Assembly (NCBI GenBank): GCA_018608405.1
Contig: JABAZP010000033.1
Coordinates: 1-64,000, forward strand
Direction of reading: 5' to 3'
DNA length: 64,000 nt
Source of the DNA: Flavobacteriales bacterium
Lineage (GTDB): Bacteria > Bacteroidota > Bacteroidia > Flavobacteriales_E > Vicingaceae
The notes beneath the pieces were generated by a model. It did no database searches. It was not told the DNA's origin and was given only the letters and a program-made list of their open reading frames with translations. The position numbers and the translations under genes are program-made. This document shows positions 46,606-59,482 of this stretch, piece after piece; position 1 is the first letter of the stretch, and the number at the start of each line of letters is the position of its first letter.

Positions 46606-48444
46606 TTAAATAATTCCATGCAGAGCTCCGCCAGCAGCGCCCATAGCATCTACTCTTTTTTCGACTTCCGGATCAAGCACCAAATAGGGAGCATTATGAG
46701 GTTTCATTCTACAATCTATAATAAGTGAACTCTTGCATCCCCAATGTTTGTGTTCCACAAAAGAATCAACCCCGTATATATCGTGAGAAGGGTTAGCTCT
46801 TGTAAATGCACTCCAAATCAAGTTTGAAAAAGTTTTCGCTATGAACCGTGCATCATCACAAATTACAATCAATGGGAAATCGTTTAGTTTTTCTTTTTGC
46901 TTTGAAAGGCAGGTGCATAAAGTTTGAATCAACTTTTCTTCACTTTCATAATCTGTGAACTTATTTAATTGAATAGCCAAAACTCCGTCAAAAGCACATT
47001 CAAAACCACTTACTATCTCAGGAAAATCCAATGATGGTTTTTCCGTTCCAAGAACTCTTTTTGGAACACCTACGGCAGCAATTACGACCTTAGAACCTGC
47101 ATTTAAGTCTTTAGAACTATAATCCAACGTGTCGATGGTCGTTTTCGTTTGAAAGTGAAGGTCCCGATTCCAGTCTACTCTCTCCAAAATGTGCTTAAAA
47201 AATCCTTCTTTGTCATGAAGATTTAACTCAGGTGCATCTTCCTTTGCAGAAATAAATAGGAATTTAGCAAGAGACATTTGTCCGAAACCCAGAATGTGAT
47301 TCGCTATCGTCAGTAACTCGGCAGGTTGTTTGGTCTCCAAGTATGGTGTATAACGTTCACTGCCTATGGCAAACAATAGCGGGTGAACTCCAGCTTCGTC
47401 TACTGCATTCACTTCATGTAAACCAGGAATCTCCTTAGGAATAATAGATCCAGTAATTTCATGTATCAAATCACCAAAACTTGTATCTTCTTGTGGTGGC
47501 CTTCCAACAACGGTAAACGGCCAAATTGCTCCGTCTCGATGGTAAACCTGATCTACCTTCATCAGCGGAAAGTCGTGTTTTAAGCTATAATAACCCAAGT
47601 GATCTCCAAAGGGTCCTTCCGGTTTATTTTCTTTTGGAAAAACCTTCCCAGTAATTACAAAATCCGCTTCTGAAGACAAGGTGTGACCATCTTTGTTAGT
47701 ATACCTAAACCTCCTACCTCCGAGTGCTCCGGCAAATGTAAGCTCAGATAACCCTTCAGGAAGTGGCATTACCGCCGCAAAAGAATGAGAAGGAGGTCCG
47801 CCTACAAATATGGAAACATGCAAAGGTTTTCCCAATGCATTTGCTTTGGTTTGATGCACGCCAATGCCTCTGTGAATTTGGTAATGTAACCCGATTTCTT
47901 CGTTTGGGATGAAATCGTTTCCAGTTAACTGTATGCGATACATTCCTAGGTTCGAATTCATCACTCCGGGCTTTTCTGCATCTTCTGTATAAACTATGGG
48001 GAGTGTAACATAAGCTCCTCCGTCCATAGGCCAATGGTGAATCAGTGGCAACTTGTCTATTTGAGTTTTATTTTTAAGGATGGGTGCTCCAAACCTTGAT
48101 TTTAACGGTAGCGCCTTTAAGGCAGCGGACGGGACACCTGCATACTTTAATGGATTCTTTAAGGCAATGGATGGGTCTCCTTTTAATTGAACCATCTTTT
48201 TGACATCATCCAATGTATCACGGAAAATAAATCGGCTTCGTTCTACCGTACCAAAAAGGTTTGAAACCGCAGGAAACTTAGAACCCTTTACATTTTCAAA
48301 AAGAATAGCTGGTCCTTTAGCAGCGTGAACACGAAGGTGGATGGATGCCATTTCTAGATGTGGGTCTACCTCCTCCTTGATTCGAATCAAATGTCCATTT
48401 TTCTCCAAGTCTGCAACACAAGCTGCCATGCTTTTATATCCCAT
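46606..48444 (-). CDS. UbiD-family decarboxylase
   Basis: A prenylated-FMN-dependent decarboxylase. The ATG at 48444 gives 612 residues; a TTG three bases upstream is less likely. Family features: GYKSMAACVADLEKNGHLIR, the Glu-rich LHVSIFVGGPPSHSFAAVMP, then LGGRRFRYT and PEGPFGDHLGYYS, matching the UbiD core with Mn and prFMN contacts. Menaquinone or other aromatic decarboxylation is possible. No ubiX partner is in the window. The length exceeds E. coli UbiD (about 500) by a C-terminal extension. Confidence 0.9.
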   Translation of the reverse strand: MGYKSMAACVADLEKNGHLIRIKEEVDPHLEMASIHLRVHAAKGPAILFENVKGSKFPAVSNLFGTVERSRFIFRDTLDDVKKMVQLKGDPSIALKNPLKYAGVPSAALKALPLKSRFGAPILKNKTQIDKLPLIHHWPMDGGAYVTLPIVYTEDAEKPGVMNSNLGMYRIQLTGNDFIPNEEIGLHYQIHRGIGVHQTKANALGKPLHVSIFVGGPPSHSFAAVMPLPEGLSELTFAGALGGRRFRYTNKDGHTLSSEADFVITGKVFPKENKPEGPFGDHLGYYSLKHDFPLMKVDQVYHRDGAIWPFTVVGRPPQEDTSFGDLIHEITGSIIPKEIPGLHEVNAVDEAGVHPLLFAIGSERYTPYLETKQPAELLTIANHILGFGQMSLAKFLFISAKEDAPELNLHDKEGFFKHILERVDWNRDLHFQTKTTIDTLDYSSKDLNAGSKVVIAAVGVPKRVLGTEKPSLDFPEIVSGFECAFDGVLAIQLNKFTDYESEEKLIQTLCTCLSKQKEKLNDFPLIVICDDARFIAKTFSNLIWSAFTRANPSHDIYGVDSFVEHKHWGCKSSLIIDCRMKPHNAPYLVLDPEVEKRVDAMGAAGGALHGII

Positions 48445-48492
48445 CAATAATCAATTAGTTTATCAAATAACAAATTATTTAGACTTTTGATT

Positions 48493-48528
48493 ACAAAAAA
48501 AAAGCAGCTTTTAGCTGCTCTTTTTTTT
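48493..48528 (-). terminator. Terminator after gltA
   Basis: On the minus strand AGAGCAGCT pairs with AGCTGCTTT across a 3-base loop, with A and T tracts on either side. It overlaps the gltA stop region. Confidence 0.8.
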
Positions 48529-49813
48529 ATCTTTCTGAAATCGACTTAAACGTTCTTAAATTGTTTCCGGTATATACTTGTCTTGGTCTACCAATTGGTT
48601 CTTTATTTTCTCTCATTTCCTTCCACTGAGCAATCCATCCCGGTAATCTACCCATGGTGAACATTACTGTAAACATAGAAGTTGGTATTCCGATTGCTCT
48701 GTAGATGATTCCTGAGTAAAAATCTACATTCGGGTAAAGTTTTCTTTCTACAAAGTAAGAGTCTTTCAAGGCTATTTCTTCTAGCCCTTTCGCTATTTCT
48801 AAAATTGGATCATTCACTCCTAACTTTTCTAAAACATCATCAGCGGCTTTCTTGATAATAGTCGCTCTAGGGTCAAAGTTCTTATAAACCCTATGTCCAA
48901 AGCCCATTAATCTGAAAGGATCATTTTTATCCTTTGCTTTATCCATGTACTTTTTAACATCACCTCCATCAGCCTGGATTCCTTCTAACATTTCAATTAC
49001 CGCTTGGTTGGCACCACCATGCAATGGACCCCATAACGCTGAAATTCCCGCTGCTATAGATGCATATAAACTCGCATGTGAAGAACCTACAATTCGTACG
49101 GTTGAAGTGGAGCAGTTTTGCTCGTGATCAGCATGTAGAATAAGTAGTTGGTCCAATGCTTTTGAGATAACTGGATCTACTTCATATTTTGCTGAAGGAA
49201 CAGAGAACATCATCTTTAAAAAGTTTGAACAGTAGTTCAATGCATTGTCTGGGTAGTTAGCTGGATGTCCTATCTCATTTTTGAATGCCCAAGCTGCCAT
49301 TGTCGGTAATTTGGCCAACAAACGCTTGATACTCAAGTCAACTTCATCAGCAGATCTATTAGGATCAAGTGACTCAGGGTAAAATGCTGTTAATGAAGAA
49401 ACCAAAGAAGATAAAACTCCCATTGGATGAGAATTTGACGGAAAACCTTCTAATATATTTTTTATATCCTCATGAATTAACGTGTGGTGTGTAATTTCTT
49501 TTTGGTACGCTTCTAATTGCGCTTTATTTGGCAACTCTCCATAAATTAGCAAGTAAGAGACTTCAAGAAAAGTAGCTTTTTCTGCTAAGTCTTCAATAGA
49601 GTATCCTCTATATCTCAAAATTCCTTTCTCACCGTCTAGAAATGTAATTGCACTTGAGGTAGAACCCGTGTTCTTATAACCTGGATCTATCGTAATGTAT
49701 CCTGTACTACCTCTCAATGAACTAATATCGATTGCTTTTTCATTCTCAGTTCCCGTAACAATTGGTAATTCAATTGTTTTTCCATCAATAATTAATTGTG
49801 CTTTTTCTGACAT
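48527..49813 (-). CDS. gltA: Citrate synthase
   Basis: Condenses acetyl-CoA with oxaloacetate in the first TCA cycle step. The 428-residue length is that of the hexameric Gram-negative type. Active-site residues: His in HADHEQNCSTSTVR, His in GPLHGGANQAV, the GFGHRVYKNFDPRA loop and Asp in YPNVDFYSG. Its own promoter lies between eno and gltA. It belongs to the Bacteroidota cluster rplQ-carA-eno-gltA. Confidence 0.97.
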   Translation of the reverse strand: MSEKAQLIIDGKTIELPIVTGTENEKAIDISSLRGSTGYITIDPGYKNTGSTSSAITFLDGEKGILRYRGYSIEDLAEKATFLEVSYLLIYGELPNKAQLEAYQKEITHHTLIHEDIKNILEGFPSNSHPMGVLSSLVSSLTAFYPESLDPNRSADEVDLSIKRLLAKLPTMAAWAFKNEIGHPANYPDNALNYCSNFLKMMFSVPSAKYEVDPVISKALDQLLILHADHEQNCSTSTVRIVGSSHASLYASIAAGISALWGPLHGGANQAVIEMLEGIQADGGDVKKYMDKAKDKNDPFRLMGFGHRVYKNFDPRATIIKKAADDVLEKLGVNDPILEIAKGLEEIALKDSYFVERKLYPNVDFYSGIIYRAIGIPTSMFTVMFTMGRLPGWIAQWKEMRENKEPIGRPRQVYTGNNLRTFKSISER

Positions 49814-49890
49814 TTCTCCGTGTGTTTAGTTTTATCTTGTTAACGTAAAAGGTTTAAAAAAGTTCCTAATTCTTAACCCTTTCTAAGCTG

Positions 49891-49922
49891 CAAAAATAAG
49901 TAACAGCATCTTGCTTTACAAT
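49891..49922 (-). promoter_or_regulatory. gltA promoter
   Basis: On the minus strand: ATTG (49919-49922), 20 bases, then TATTTTTG (49891-49898). This is the cleanest -33/-7 pair in the window, and leaves a leader of about 70 bases before the ATG. Confidence 0.6.
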
Positions 49923-49932
49923 AATCCTTTTA

Positions 49933-52334
<2,402 letters not shown>

Positions 52335-52372
52335 TATATATTGCGCTTTATGTATTAAAGTTTAAAGCAAAA

Positions 52373-52401
52373 AAAAGGATAAAACATTAAGCTTTATCCT
52401 C
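52373..52401 (-). terminator. Terminator after rplQ
   Basis: On the minus strand GAGGATAAAG pairs with a TTTTATCC arm and is followed by a T run. It ends the ribosomal operon before carA. Confidence 0.75.
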
Positions 52402-52434
52402 TTTAAAATTATTTTATCAACGTAAAATTAACTT

Positions 52435-52941
52435 TTAGTCTTTATCGTTTTCCTTAGTTTCTGCTTCGTCAGGTTTCACTTCCTCAGTAGCTGCATCAGC
52501 AGGTGCCTTTGCAGTAGCTTTTCCAGAACCTCTTCGGCTTCTAGCTTTTTTCTTTGGAGTCTTCGCCTCAGAACCGTAAATATCATTAAAATCAACTAAC
52601 TCTATTAAACACATTTCTGCGTTATCACCCATCCTGTTTCCAGTCTTGATAATTCGAGTATATCCACCTGGTCGACTAGCAACTGCAGGTGCAACGTCTC
52701 TAAATAATTCAGAAACTACGTATTTATTGTTTAAATACTTAAACACGATTCTTCGAGAATGAGTTGAGTCGTTTTTTGACTTTGTAATCAAAGGCTCAAC
52801 AAATACTCTAAGCGCCTTTGCTTTGGCAACAGTAGTGTTAATTCTTTTGTGTTGTATCAAGGAACAAGCCATATTTGAAAGCATCGCTTTTCTATGAGAT
52901 CTTGTTCTACCTAAATGGTTAAATTTCTTTCCGTGTCGCAT
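52435..52941 (-). CDS. rplQ: 50S ribosomal protein L17
   Basis: The 168-residue protein has the L17 core ([21 protein letters not shown] ... [24 protein letters not shown]) to about 120, then a Lys/Ala/Glu-rich low-complexity tail. The tail makes it longer than the E. coli protein (127). It is the last gene of the alpha operon and is followed by a terminator. Confidence 0.97.
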   Translation of the reverse strand: MRHGKKFNHLGRTRSHRKAMLSNMACSLIQHKRINTTVAKAKALRVFVEPLITKSKNDSTHSRRIVFKYLNNKYVVSELFRDVAPAVASRPGGYTRIIKTGNRMGDNAEMCLIELVDFNDIYGSEAKTPKKKARSRRGSGKATAKAPADAATEEVKPDEAETKENDKD

Positions 52942-52946
52942 AATTC

Positions 52947-53939
52947 TTAATCCTTATCCAATTTGTATTTCGCAACGTTCATTCCGAAAGTCAAGTTTTT
53001 ATTTTCAACCAATTCATCTAACTCAGTTAAAGACTTCTTACCGAAGTTTCTGAATTTTAATAAATCAGACTTATTAAATTGTACTAATTCACCTAACGTA
53101 TCAACATCAGCAGCCTTTAAACAGTTTAAAGCTCTAACTGACAAATCCATATCAATCAATCGAGTTTTTAACAGTTGTCTCATGTGTAAAGAATCTTCAT
53201 CAAATTCTTCTACCGCCGACTTTACTTCTGTCTCCAATGCAATCTTCTCGTCTGAGAATAGCATAAAATGTTGAATTAAAATTGTAGCCGCTTCTTTCAA
53301 TGCTTCTTTTGGGTGAATTGATCCATCAGACTCAATGTCAATAACCAATTTTTCATAATCAGTTCTTTCCTCAACTCTATAATTTTCAATGCTGTAATTA
53401 ACATTTTTTATTGGAGTAAAAATTGAGTCAATTGGAATAAACCCAACCGGTGCATCTTCTACATCGTTCTCTTCAGATGGAACATATCCTCTACCTTTTT
53501 CAACAGTTAATTCCATTTGAATTTTAACCGAACGCTCCATGTTACAAATTACATGGTTAGGATTCAACACCTGAAATGCAGATGTAAACTTTCCAATATC
53601 ACCTGCCGTCAATTTGTCTTGACCGGAAATCGAAATGTTAACTTTCTCTGATGATGTTCCTTCAATTTGTTGCTTAAAACGAACCTGCTTTAAGTTTAAA
53701 ATCATAGATGTAACATCTTCTACTACTCCATCAATCGTCGAGAATTCGTGATCAACATTCTCTACTTTAATTCCAGTTATTGCATAACCTTCAAGAGATG
53801 AAAGCAAAATTCTTCGAATAGCATTACCAATTGTAATACCATAACCTGGTTCAAGTGGCCTGAATTCGAATTTTCCATGTTGGTCATTCGATTCAATCAT
53901 AATCACCTTGTCAGGCTTTTGAAAATCTAAAATTGCCAT
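52947..53939 (-). CDS. rpoA: RNA polymerase alpha subunit
   Basis: The 330-residue alpha subunit. The N-terminal dimerisation domain has [25 protein letters not shown] and the core-assembly region. The C-terminal domain (about 255-330) has [20 protein letters not shown] and [16 protein letters not shown], used for UP-element and activator contact. It sits between rpsD and rplQ, as is standard. Confidence 0.98.
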   Translation of the reverse strand: MAILDFQKPDKVIMIESNDQHGKFEFRPLEPGYGITIGNAIRRILLSSLEGYAITGIKVENVDHEFSTIDGVVEDVTSMILNLKQVRFKQQIEGTSSEKVNISISGQDKLTAGDIGKFTSAFQVLNPNHVICNMERSVKIQMELTVEKGRGYVPSEENDVEDAPVGFIPIDSIFTPIKNVNYSIENYRVEERTDYEKLVIDIESDGSIHPKEALKEAATILIQHFMLFSDEKIALETEVKSAVEEFDEDSLHMRQLLKTRLIDMDLSVRALNCLKAADVDTLGELVQFNKSDLLKFRNFGKKSLTELDELVENKNLTFGMNVAKYKLDKD

Positions 53940-53964
53940 ATATACTTTTTTTTTTAGAATGTTA

Positions 53965-54570
53965 TTACTTAGAGTAAAGTTCTACGATTAACTGCTCCTT
54001 AATATTCTCATTAATTTGAGCTCTTTCAGGAGCATTAACAAACTTAGCTTTCATGTCTTGAGCATTCCACTCTAACCAATCATGCTGATCTCTTCTATTT
54101 GCTAAAGAATCATTAATAGCCTCTAAAGACTTAGATCTTTCTCTAACCTCAATTACATCTCCTTCTTTACATGAGTATGAAGGGATATTCATTACAGTTC
54201 CATTTACTAAGAAATGTTTGTGACCTACCATTTGGCGAGCACCTCTTCGAGTTGAAGCTAAACCTAGTCTATAAACAACGTTATCTAAACGAGACTCACA
54301 AAGCTTTAACAAGTTTTCTCCTGTAATACCCTTCGTTCTAGATGCTTCCTTAAACAAGTTTGAGAATTGTTTCTCTAATATACCGTAAGTGTACTTCGCC
54401 TTTTGCTTTTCCATTAACTGGACAGCATATTCAGACTGCTTACCTCTTCTCTTGTTTGGTCCATGCTGACCAGGAGGATAGTTCTTTTTTTCCAAAGCTC
54501 TATCTGGTCCAAAGATTGGTTCTTTAAACTTTCTTGCAATTTTCGATTGAGGGCCTCTATATCTTGCCAT
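53965..54570 (-). CDS. rpsD: 30S ribosomal protein S4
   Basis: A 201-residue primary 16S-binding protein with [21 protein letters not shown] at the start and an S4 RNA-binding domain (about 94-155, including [33 protein letters not shown]). A C4 zinc motif is absent, so this is the zinc-free form. It follows rpsK in the alpha operon. Confidence 0.97.
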   Translation of the reverse strand: MARYRGPQSKIARKFKEPIFGPDRALEKKNYPPGQHGPNKRRGKQSEYAVQLMEKQKAKYTYGILEKQFSNLFKEASRTKGITGENLLKLCESRLDNVVYRLGLASTRRGARQMVGHKHFLVNGTVMNIPSYSCKEGDVIEVRERSKSLEAINDSLANRRDQHDWLEWNAQDMKAKFVNAPERAQINENIKEQLIVELYSK

Positions 54571-54595
54571 TATTCTTCTATTTTATGCTTTACAA

Positions 54596-54982
54596 TTAAA
54601 CTCTTCTTCTCTTCGGTGGTCTGCAACCATTGTGAGGAATAGGAGTAATATCAATAATCTCGGTTACTTCAATACCGTTGTTATGAATCGTTCTTATCGC
54701 GGATTCTCTTCCCGCTCCAGGACCTTTAACGTAAACCTTAACACGTCTTAAACCTAAATCATGAGCTTCTTTCGTACACTCTTCAGCTGCCAATTGAGCT
54801 GCATACGGAGTATTTTTCTTTGAACCCTTAAACCCCATTTTACCTGCAGATGCCCAAGATATAACTTGACCATTCTTATTGGTTAAAGAGATGATAATAT
54901 TATTAAACGACGCATGAATATGAGCCTCACCAATTGATTCGACTTTTACGCTCTTTTTCTTTTTCTGTGTAGATTTTGCCAT
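54596..54982 (-). CDS. rpsK: 30S ribosomal protein S11
   Basis: A 128-residue platform protein. It has [21 protein letters not shown] near the start and [15 protein letters not shown] toward the end, and finishes with the basic [13 protein letters not shown] tail. It lies between rpsM and rpsD. Confidence 0.97.
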   Translation of the reverse strand: MAKSTQKKKKSVKVESIGEAHIHASFNNIIISLTNKNGQVISWASAGKMGFKGSKKNTPYAAQLAAEECTKEAHDLGLRRVKVYVKGPGAGRESAIRTIHNNGIEVTEIIDITPIPHNGCRPPKRRRV

Positions 54983-55005
54983 CTTGTTAAACGTTATTCG
55001 CTTAT

Positions 55006-55383
55006 TTATTTAGTAGCTTTCTTCTTGTTAGCAACTGTTTTCTTTTTACCTTTTCTCGTACGAGCATTATTTTTTGTCTTCTGCCCACGTAATGGTAGAC
55101 CAGATCTGTGTCGCACACCTCTGTAACAACCAATATCCATTAAACGCTTAATGTTTAATTGAACCTCTGATCTCAAAGTACCTTCAACAGTAAATTCCTC
55201 GGTAATGAGCTCTCTAATTTTTCCTAAATCTTCATCATCCCAGTCTTGAACTTTCTTATCAACACTAACACCTGCTTTATCAAGAATCGACTGAGCTGAG
55301 CTCCTTCCAATTCCATAGATATAGGTTAAACCTATTACTCCTCGCTTGTTTTTTGGTAAATCAATACCTGCTATTCTAGCCAT
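55006..55383 (-). CDS. rpsM: 30S ribosomal protein S13
   Basis: The true start is ATG at 55383, giving 125 residues ([20 protein letters not shown]). A longer open frame to 55482 overlaps rpmJ and is not used. Core motifs: [14 protein letters not shown] and [27 protein letters not shown]. It sits between rpmJ and rpsK. Confidence 0.96.
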   Translation of the reverse strand: MARIAGIDLPKNKRGVIGLTYIYGIGRSSAQSILDKAGVSVDKKVQDWDDEDLGKIRELITEEFTVEGTLRSEVQLNIKRLMDIGCYRGVRHRSGLPLRGQKTKNNARTRKGKKKTVANKKKATK

Positions 55384-55396
55384 AAATAATGTTTTT

Positions 55397-55513
55397 TTAT
55401 CCTTGTCTTTGCTTGAACTTTGGATTCTTTTTGTTAATAACATATAATCGCCCTTTTCTTCGAACGATTTTGCAATCAGCACTTCTTTTCTTAATTGATG
55501 CTCTTATTTTCAT
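55397..55513 (-). CDS. rpmJ: 50S ribosomal protein L36 (zinc-free form)
   Basis: A 38-residue protein, [17 protein letters not shown] through FKQRQG. Where zinc-binding L36 has Cys at about 11 and 27 and His at about 33, this has Ser11, Asn27 and Phe33; only Cys14 remains. It is therefore the C-minus form. It lies between infA and rpsM as expected. Confidence 0.93.
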   Translation of the reverse strand: MKIRASIKKRSADCKIVRRKGRLYVINKKNPKFKQRQG

Positions 55514-55552
55514 GAGTCTCGATTTATTATAATACTAATAAAACTTTTAGTC

Positions 55553-55771
55553 TTACTTATATCTATAAGTTATTCTTCCTTTTGTTAAATCATATGGCGA
55601 CATCTCCACTTTTACCTTATCTCCCGGCAATAACTTGATGTAGTACATTCTCATTTTACCAGAAATGTGCGCCGTTATAATGTGCCCATTTTCTAATTCC
55701 ACTCGAAACATGGCATTTGATAATGCCTCTGTTACTGTTCCATCTTGCTCTATTGACGCTTGTTTTGCCAT
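55553..55771 (-). CDS. infA: Translation initiation factor IF-1
   Basis: A 72-residue OB-fold protein ([20 protein letters not shown], then [20 protein letters not shown] and [23 protein letters not shown]). It binds the A site of the 30S subunit at initiation. It starts 8 bases after map, in the usual spc order. Confidence 0.98.
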   Translation of the reverse strand: MAKQASIEQDGTVTEALSNAMFRVELENGHIITAHISGKMRMYYIKLLPGDKVKVEMSPYDLTKGRITYRYK

Positions 55772-55779
55772 TTATTATT

Positions 55780-56559
55780 TTACTTAATCTTATTTTTTAA
55801 TACTTCTTCAATCAACTCATGCGTTGATAATACTTCTGCTTTTCCCTTCCTGACCAGAACATCATGTTCAAAATGTGCCGATGGTAATCCATCCTTTGCA
55901 TAAATTGTCCAACCATCTTCTCCTTGCTTAACATGCCTTTTACCCATGTTAATCATTGGCTCTATTGCTATCACCAATCCCTCTTTCAACTTCGCTCCTT
56001 GCCCTCTCTTTCCATAATTAGGGACTTGTGGCTCTTCGTGCAACTTTTTCCCTAGTCCATGTCCAACAAGTTCTCTCACCACACCATACCCATTATCCTC
56101 TGCTACTGTTTGAACAGCATAACCGATATCTCCGACTCTATTCCCTGCAACTGCAGCTTCAATACCTTTTTGAAGACAGAGCTTGGTAACAGACAATAAC
56201 TTTTTGATGTCATCCGCTACTTCTCCAACTTCAAAAGTGTAAGCTACATCTCCATAAAACTCATTCATCAAAACACCACAATCAACAGAAACAATATCTC
56301 CATCTCTTAATGGCTCTTTCGAAGGTAAGCCATGAACAACAGCTGAATTAACCGAAGTTAATAAAGTACTAGGGCAATCATACAGACCCTTAAATCCGGG
56401 CACTCCACCATTATCTCTAATAAACTCTTCTGCCATCTGATCTAACCTTAATGTCGTGACACCAGGTTCAATTAGCTTAGCAACTTCAGCTAACGTTTTT
56501 CCAACAAGTAAAGAACTCTCTCTAATTAATTCTATTTCCTCTTCCGTCTTCAAATACAT
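55780..56559 (-). CDS. map: Methionine aminopeptidase type I
   Basis: Removes N-terminal methionine from nascent proteins. The 259-residue protein has the dinuclear metal site spread over VSVDCGV, GDVAYTFEV, VGHGLGKKLHEEP and the last Glu region (AHFEHDVLV). It follows secY by 7 bases. Confidence 0.97.
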   Translation of the reverse strand: MYLKTEEEIELIRESSLLVGKTLAEVAKLIEPGVTTLRLDQMAEEFIRDNGGVPGFKGLYDCPSTLLTSVNSAVVHGLPSKEPLRDGDIVSVDCGVLMNEFYGDVAYTFEVGEVADDIKKLLSVTKLCLQKGIEAAVAGNRVGDIGYAVQTVAEDNGYGVVRELVGHGLGKKLHEEPQVPNYGKRGQGAKLKEGLVIAIEPMINMGKRHVKQGEDGWTIYAKDGLPSAHFEHDVLVRKGKAEVLSTHELIEEVLKNKIK

Positions 56560-56566
56560 GACTTGA

Positions 56567-57907
56567 CTATCCCGCCATGTTTATACTTGAACGTCCCTTT
56601 ATTCTTCCAGACTTCATCAAACCATCATAGTGTCTCATTAACAAATGACTTTCTATTTGTTGAAGTGTATCTAACACAACTCCTACCATAATTAGCAATG
56701 ATGTTCCCCCAAAAAATTGTGAAAACTGACCATTTACTCCGGCCTTAGCTGCAAAAGCAGGCAGTATTGCTACAATAGCCAAAAATATTGATCCTGGTAG
56801 TGTAATTCTAGACAAAATTGTATCTAAGAACTCAGCAGTCCTTTTGCCAGGCTTTACACCTGGAACAAAACCACCATTTTTCTTCATATCATCAGCCATC
56901 TGATTAGGATTCACTGTTACCGCTGTATAGAAGTAAGTGAAAGCAATGATCATAATTGCAAAAATAAGGTTGTACCAAAATCCTGTAAAATCACTTAATG
57001 CCTGAGTTATTCCAGTCAACGAATCAGTATCAGCAAAACCAACTAAGGTTATTGGAATAAACATGATTGCCTGAGCAAAGATAATCGGCATAACACCTGC
57101 AGCATTTACTTTTAGTGGAATGTATTGTCTAACCCCTCCGTACTGTTTGTTTCCGACAACTCTCTTTGCAAATTGTACAGGAACCCTTCGAGTACCTTGT
57201 ACCAATAATATAGTTGCTATAATAACTAACAACAGAATCACTAGTTCAACTAGGAGGATCACTAGGCCACCACCGTTAATTCTTGAAGCAAATTCTGCGA
57301 CAAAAGCAAATGGGAGATTAGCAATAATACCGATCATGATAATCAACGAAATACCGTTTCCTAAACCTTTCTCGGTAATTCTCTCTCCCAACCACATAAC
57401 AAACATGGTACCAGTAATCAATATAATTACTGTTGAAACCCACCAAAATGCATCATCCGGTCTAACCATTGCTCCGGCTTGTGTAAATGCAGGAACTTGA
57501 GATGCAATATAGGGCCCAGCTTGGAAACCTACAATTGCGATGGTCAACATTCGTGTAATCTGATTAATTCTTCTTCTACCACTTTCACCTTCTTTCTGAA
57601 GTTTTTGAAAATAGGGTATTGCAATTCCTAGTAACTGCACCACAATCGAAGCAGAAATGTAAGGCATAATTCCTAGTGCAAAAATTGAAGCTCTAGAAAA
57701 AGCACCTCCTGCAAATAAATCCAACAAATCAGCTATACCGCCTCCGTTGTTTGCATTTGCTATGTCAAGAGCAGCAGAATCAACACCCGGTAATACAATA
57801 AAAGAACCCAAACGATAAATTAACAGCAATCCAAGAGTATTTATGATTCTTACCCTAAGATCCTCAATCGTCCAAATATTCTTTAATGTTTCTAAAAAAC
57901 GTTTCAT
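56567..57907 (-). CDS. secY: Protein translocase subunit SecY
   Basis: The channel subunit of the Sec translocon, with 446 residues and ten predicted membrane helices. Motifs: GLLLIYRLGSFIVLPGVDSA at the start, FFYTAV-like loops, PGVKPGKRTAEFLDTILSRI in the C-terminal cytoplasmic loop and a short tail. Follows rplO by 1 base. Confidence 0.98.
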   Translation of the reverse strand: MKRFLETLKNIWTIEDLRVRIINTLGLLLIYRLGSFIVLPGVDSAALDIANANNGGGIADLLDLFAGGAFSRASIFALGIMPYISASIVVQLLGIAIPYFQKLQKEGESGRRRINQITRMLTIAIVGFQAGPYIASQVPAFTQAGAMVRPDDAFWWVSTVIILITGTMFVMWLGERITEKGLGNGISLIIMIGIIANLPFAFVAEFASRINGGGLVILLVELVILLLVIIATILLVQGTRRVPVQFAKRVVGNKQYGGVRQYIPLKVNAAGVMPIIFAQAIMFIPITLVGFADTDSLTGITQALSDFTGFWYNLIFAIMIIAFTYFYTAVTVNPNQMADDMKKNGGFVPGVKPGKRTAEFLDTILSRITLPGSIFLAIVAILPAFAAKAGVNGQFSQFFGGTSLLIMVGVVLDTLQQIESHLLMRHYDGLMKSGRIKGRSSINMAG

Positions 57908-57908
57908 A

Positions 57909-58361
57909 TTATGCTATAGTTTCAGTAGAACCGCCTTTGGCCTCAATCGCTTCTTTAGCGTTTTTTGAAAAAGCATGAGCCTTAACAGCAACTTTTGCGT
58001 CAACTGTTCCTCTACCTAAAATCTTAACTAATGTATTTCTATTCGCTAAACCATTGTCAATTAACACGTCTAAATCGATTGTTTCTATGTTCTTTGATGA
58101 CGCTAAAGTTTGAAGCGTATCTAAATTGATACCCTTAAATTCTTTTCTGTTAATGTTGGTAAAACCAAACTTAGGAACACGTCTTTGCAATGGCATCTGA
58201 CCACCTTCGAATCCAACTTTCTTTGAATACCCAGATCTTGACTTAGCTCCTTTATGACCTCTTGCAGAAGTACCACCTCTACCAGAACCTTCACCTCTAC
58301 CAACTCTCTTACCTTTGCTTTTTACAGACCCCTCTGCAGGTGTCAAATTACTTAAATCCAT
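57909..58361 (-). CDS. rplO: 50S ribosomal protein L15
   Basis: A 150-residue protein with the Gly/Arg-rich start (MDLSNLTPAEGSVKSKGKRV, then GRGEGSGRGGTSARGHKGAK) and the GGQMPLQRRVPKFGF segment. It sits between rpmD and secY. Confidence 0.97.
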   Translation of the reverse strand: MDLSNLTPAEGSVKSKGKRVGRGEGSGRGGTSARGHKGAKSRSGYSKKVGFEGGQMPLQRRVPKFGFTNINRKEFKGINLDTLQTLASSKNIETIDLDVLIDNGLANRNTLVKILGRGTVDAKVAVKAHAFSKNAKEAIEAKGGSTETIA

Positions 58362-58382
58362 GATTAATAACTTTTAAGCTAA

Positions 58383-58562
58383 TTATACTTTTTCTACTGA
58401 CACAAGGTGTTTCACCTTGTTGATCATTCCTAAAACTTGTGGAGTATCTTCATGCTCTACAGTCTTTTGATTTCTCGTTAACCCAAGAGCATCTAACGTT
58501 AATTTCTGTTTCTTAGGTCTGTTTATTCTACTCCTTACTTGAGTAACTTTAATCTTTGACAT
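58383..58562 (-). CDS. rpmD: 50S ribosomal protein L30
   Basis: A 59-residue L30, MSKIKVTQVRSRINRPKKQK to HLVSVEKV. It lies between rpsE and rplO, as expected in the spc operon. Confidence 0.92.
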   Translation of the reverse strand: MSKIKVTQVRSRINRPKKQKLTLDALGLTRNQKTVEHEDTPQVLGMINKVKHLVSVEKV

Positions 58563-58573
58563 TTCTTTCGATT

Positions 58574-59092
58574 TTATCCGTTAAATACAACATCAAGTTC
58601 AACACCTCTATGCTTCGCCACAGTGTATGCGTCTCTCATTTCTTGTAACGCCTTTATTGTAGCCTTAACAACGTTGTGAGGGTTTGAAGAACCTTTAGAC
58701 TTAGCTAGTACATCGTGTACCCCAACGCTTTCCAACACCGCACGCATCGCACCACCGGCAATAACACCAGTACCATTTGATGCAGGCTTGATGAAAACTT
58801 GAGCTCCACCGTACTTTGCTTCTTGTTGGTGAGGTACAGTACCATTCACAACAGGAACCTTAATAAGATTTTTCTTAGCATCGTCAATTCCTTTAGAAAT
58901 CGCTTCTGTTACCTCGTTAGCTTTTCCTAATCCGTATCCAACGATTCCATTCTCGTTTCCAACAACAACAATTGCAGAAAAACTAAAATGTCTTCCACCT
59001 TTTGTTACTTTAGTTACTCTTTGAATACCAACTAATTTATCCTTTAGTTCGATTTCGCTCGACTTAACTCTCTTTGTGTTTGCGTTAGCCAT
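58574..59092 (-). CDS. rpsE: 30S ribosomal protein S5
   Basis: A 172-residue protein. The N-terminal dsRNA-binding-like domain has [20 protein letters not shown] and [20 protein letters not shown]. The C-terminal domain includes [20 protein letters not shown]. Roles in decoding accuracy are known for the family. Confidence 0.97.
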   Translation of the reverse strand: MANANTKRVKSSEIELKDKLVGIQRVTKVTKGGRHFSFSAIVVVGNENGIVGYGLGKANEVTEAISKGIDDAKKNLIKVPVVNGTVPHQQEAKYGGAQVFIKPASNGTGVIAGGAMRAVLESVGVHDVLAKSKGSSNPHNVVKATIKALQEMRDAYTVAKHRGVELDVVFNG

Positions 59093-59116
59093 AATCTTTA
59101 TAATTTCTTCTCTTTA

Positions 59117-59473
59117 TTAAAAGTTCAATCCACCTTCTCTGGCACCATCAGCAATAGCTTTTACCCTACCGTGATATAGATATCCATTTCTATCAAAACT
59201 TACTGAAGTTATTCCGGCTTTAGTAGCTTTTTCAGCAATTAACTTTCCTACTAAAACAGATTTTTCAATTTTAGTTCCTTTTTCACCAACAACTTTTTTC
59301 TCTGTTGAAGAGGCTGCTAGAATAGTTTTCCCAGATTTATCATCGATTAACTGAGCATAAATCTCTTTATTACTTCTGAAAACGGATAATCGTGGACGAT
59401 CAGCAGTACCTGTAACTACTTTTCTAATTCTCCTTTTAATTCTTAGTCTTCTATTTGACTTTGTTAATGCCAT
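59117..59473 (-). CDS. rplR: 50S ribosomal protein L18
   Basis: A 118-residue 5S rRNA-binding protein ([37 protein letters not shown], ending in [15 protein letters not shown]). Located between rplF and rpsE. Confidence 0.97.
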   Translation of the reverse strand: MALTKSNRRLRIKRRIRKVVTGTADRPRLSVFRSNKEIYAQLIDDKSGKTILAASSTEKKVVGEKGTKIEKSVLVGKLIAEKATKAGITSVSFDRNGYLYHGRVKAIADGAREGGLNF

Positions 59474-59482
59474 AACGATATA

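Noticed and set aside
55384-55482. Longer N-terminus for rpsM
   Set aside because: The extension overlaps rpmJ, has no S13 similarity, and the MARIAGID start matches the family.
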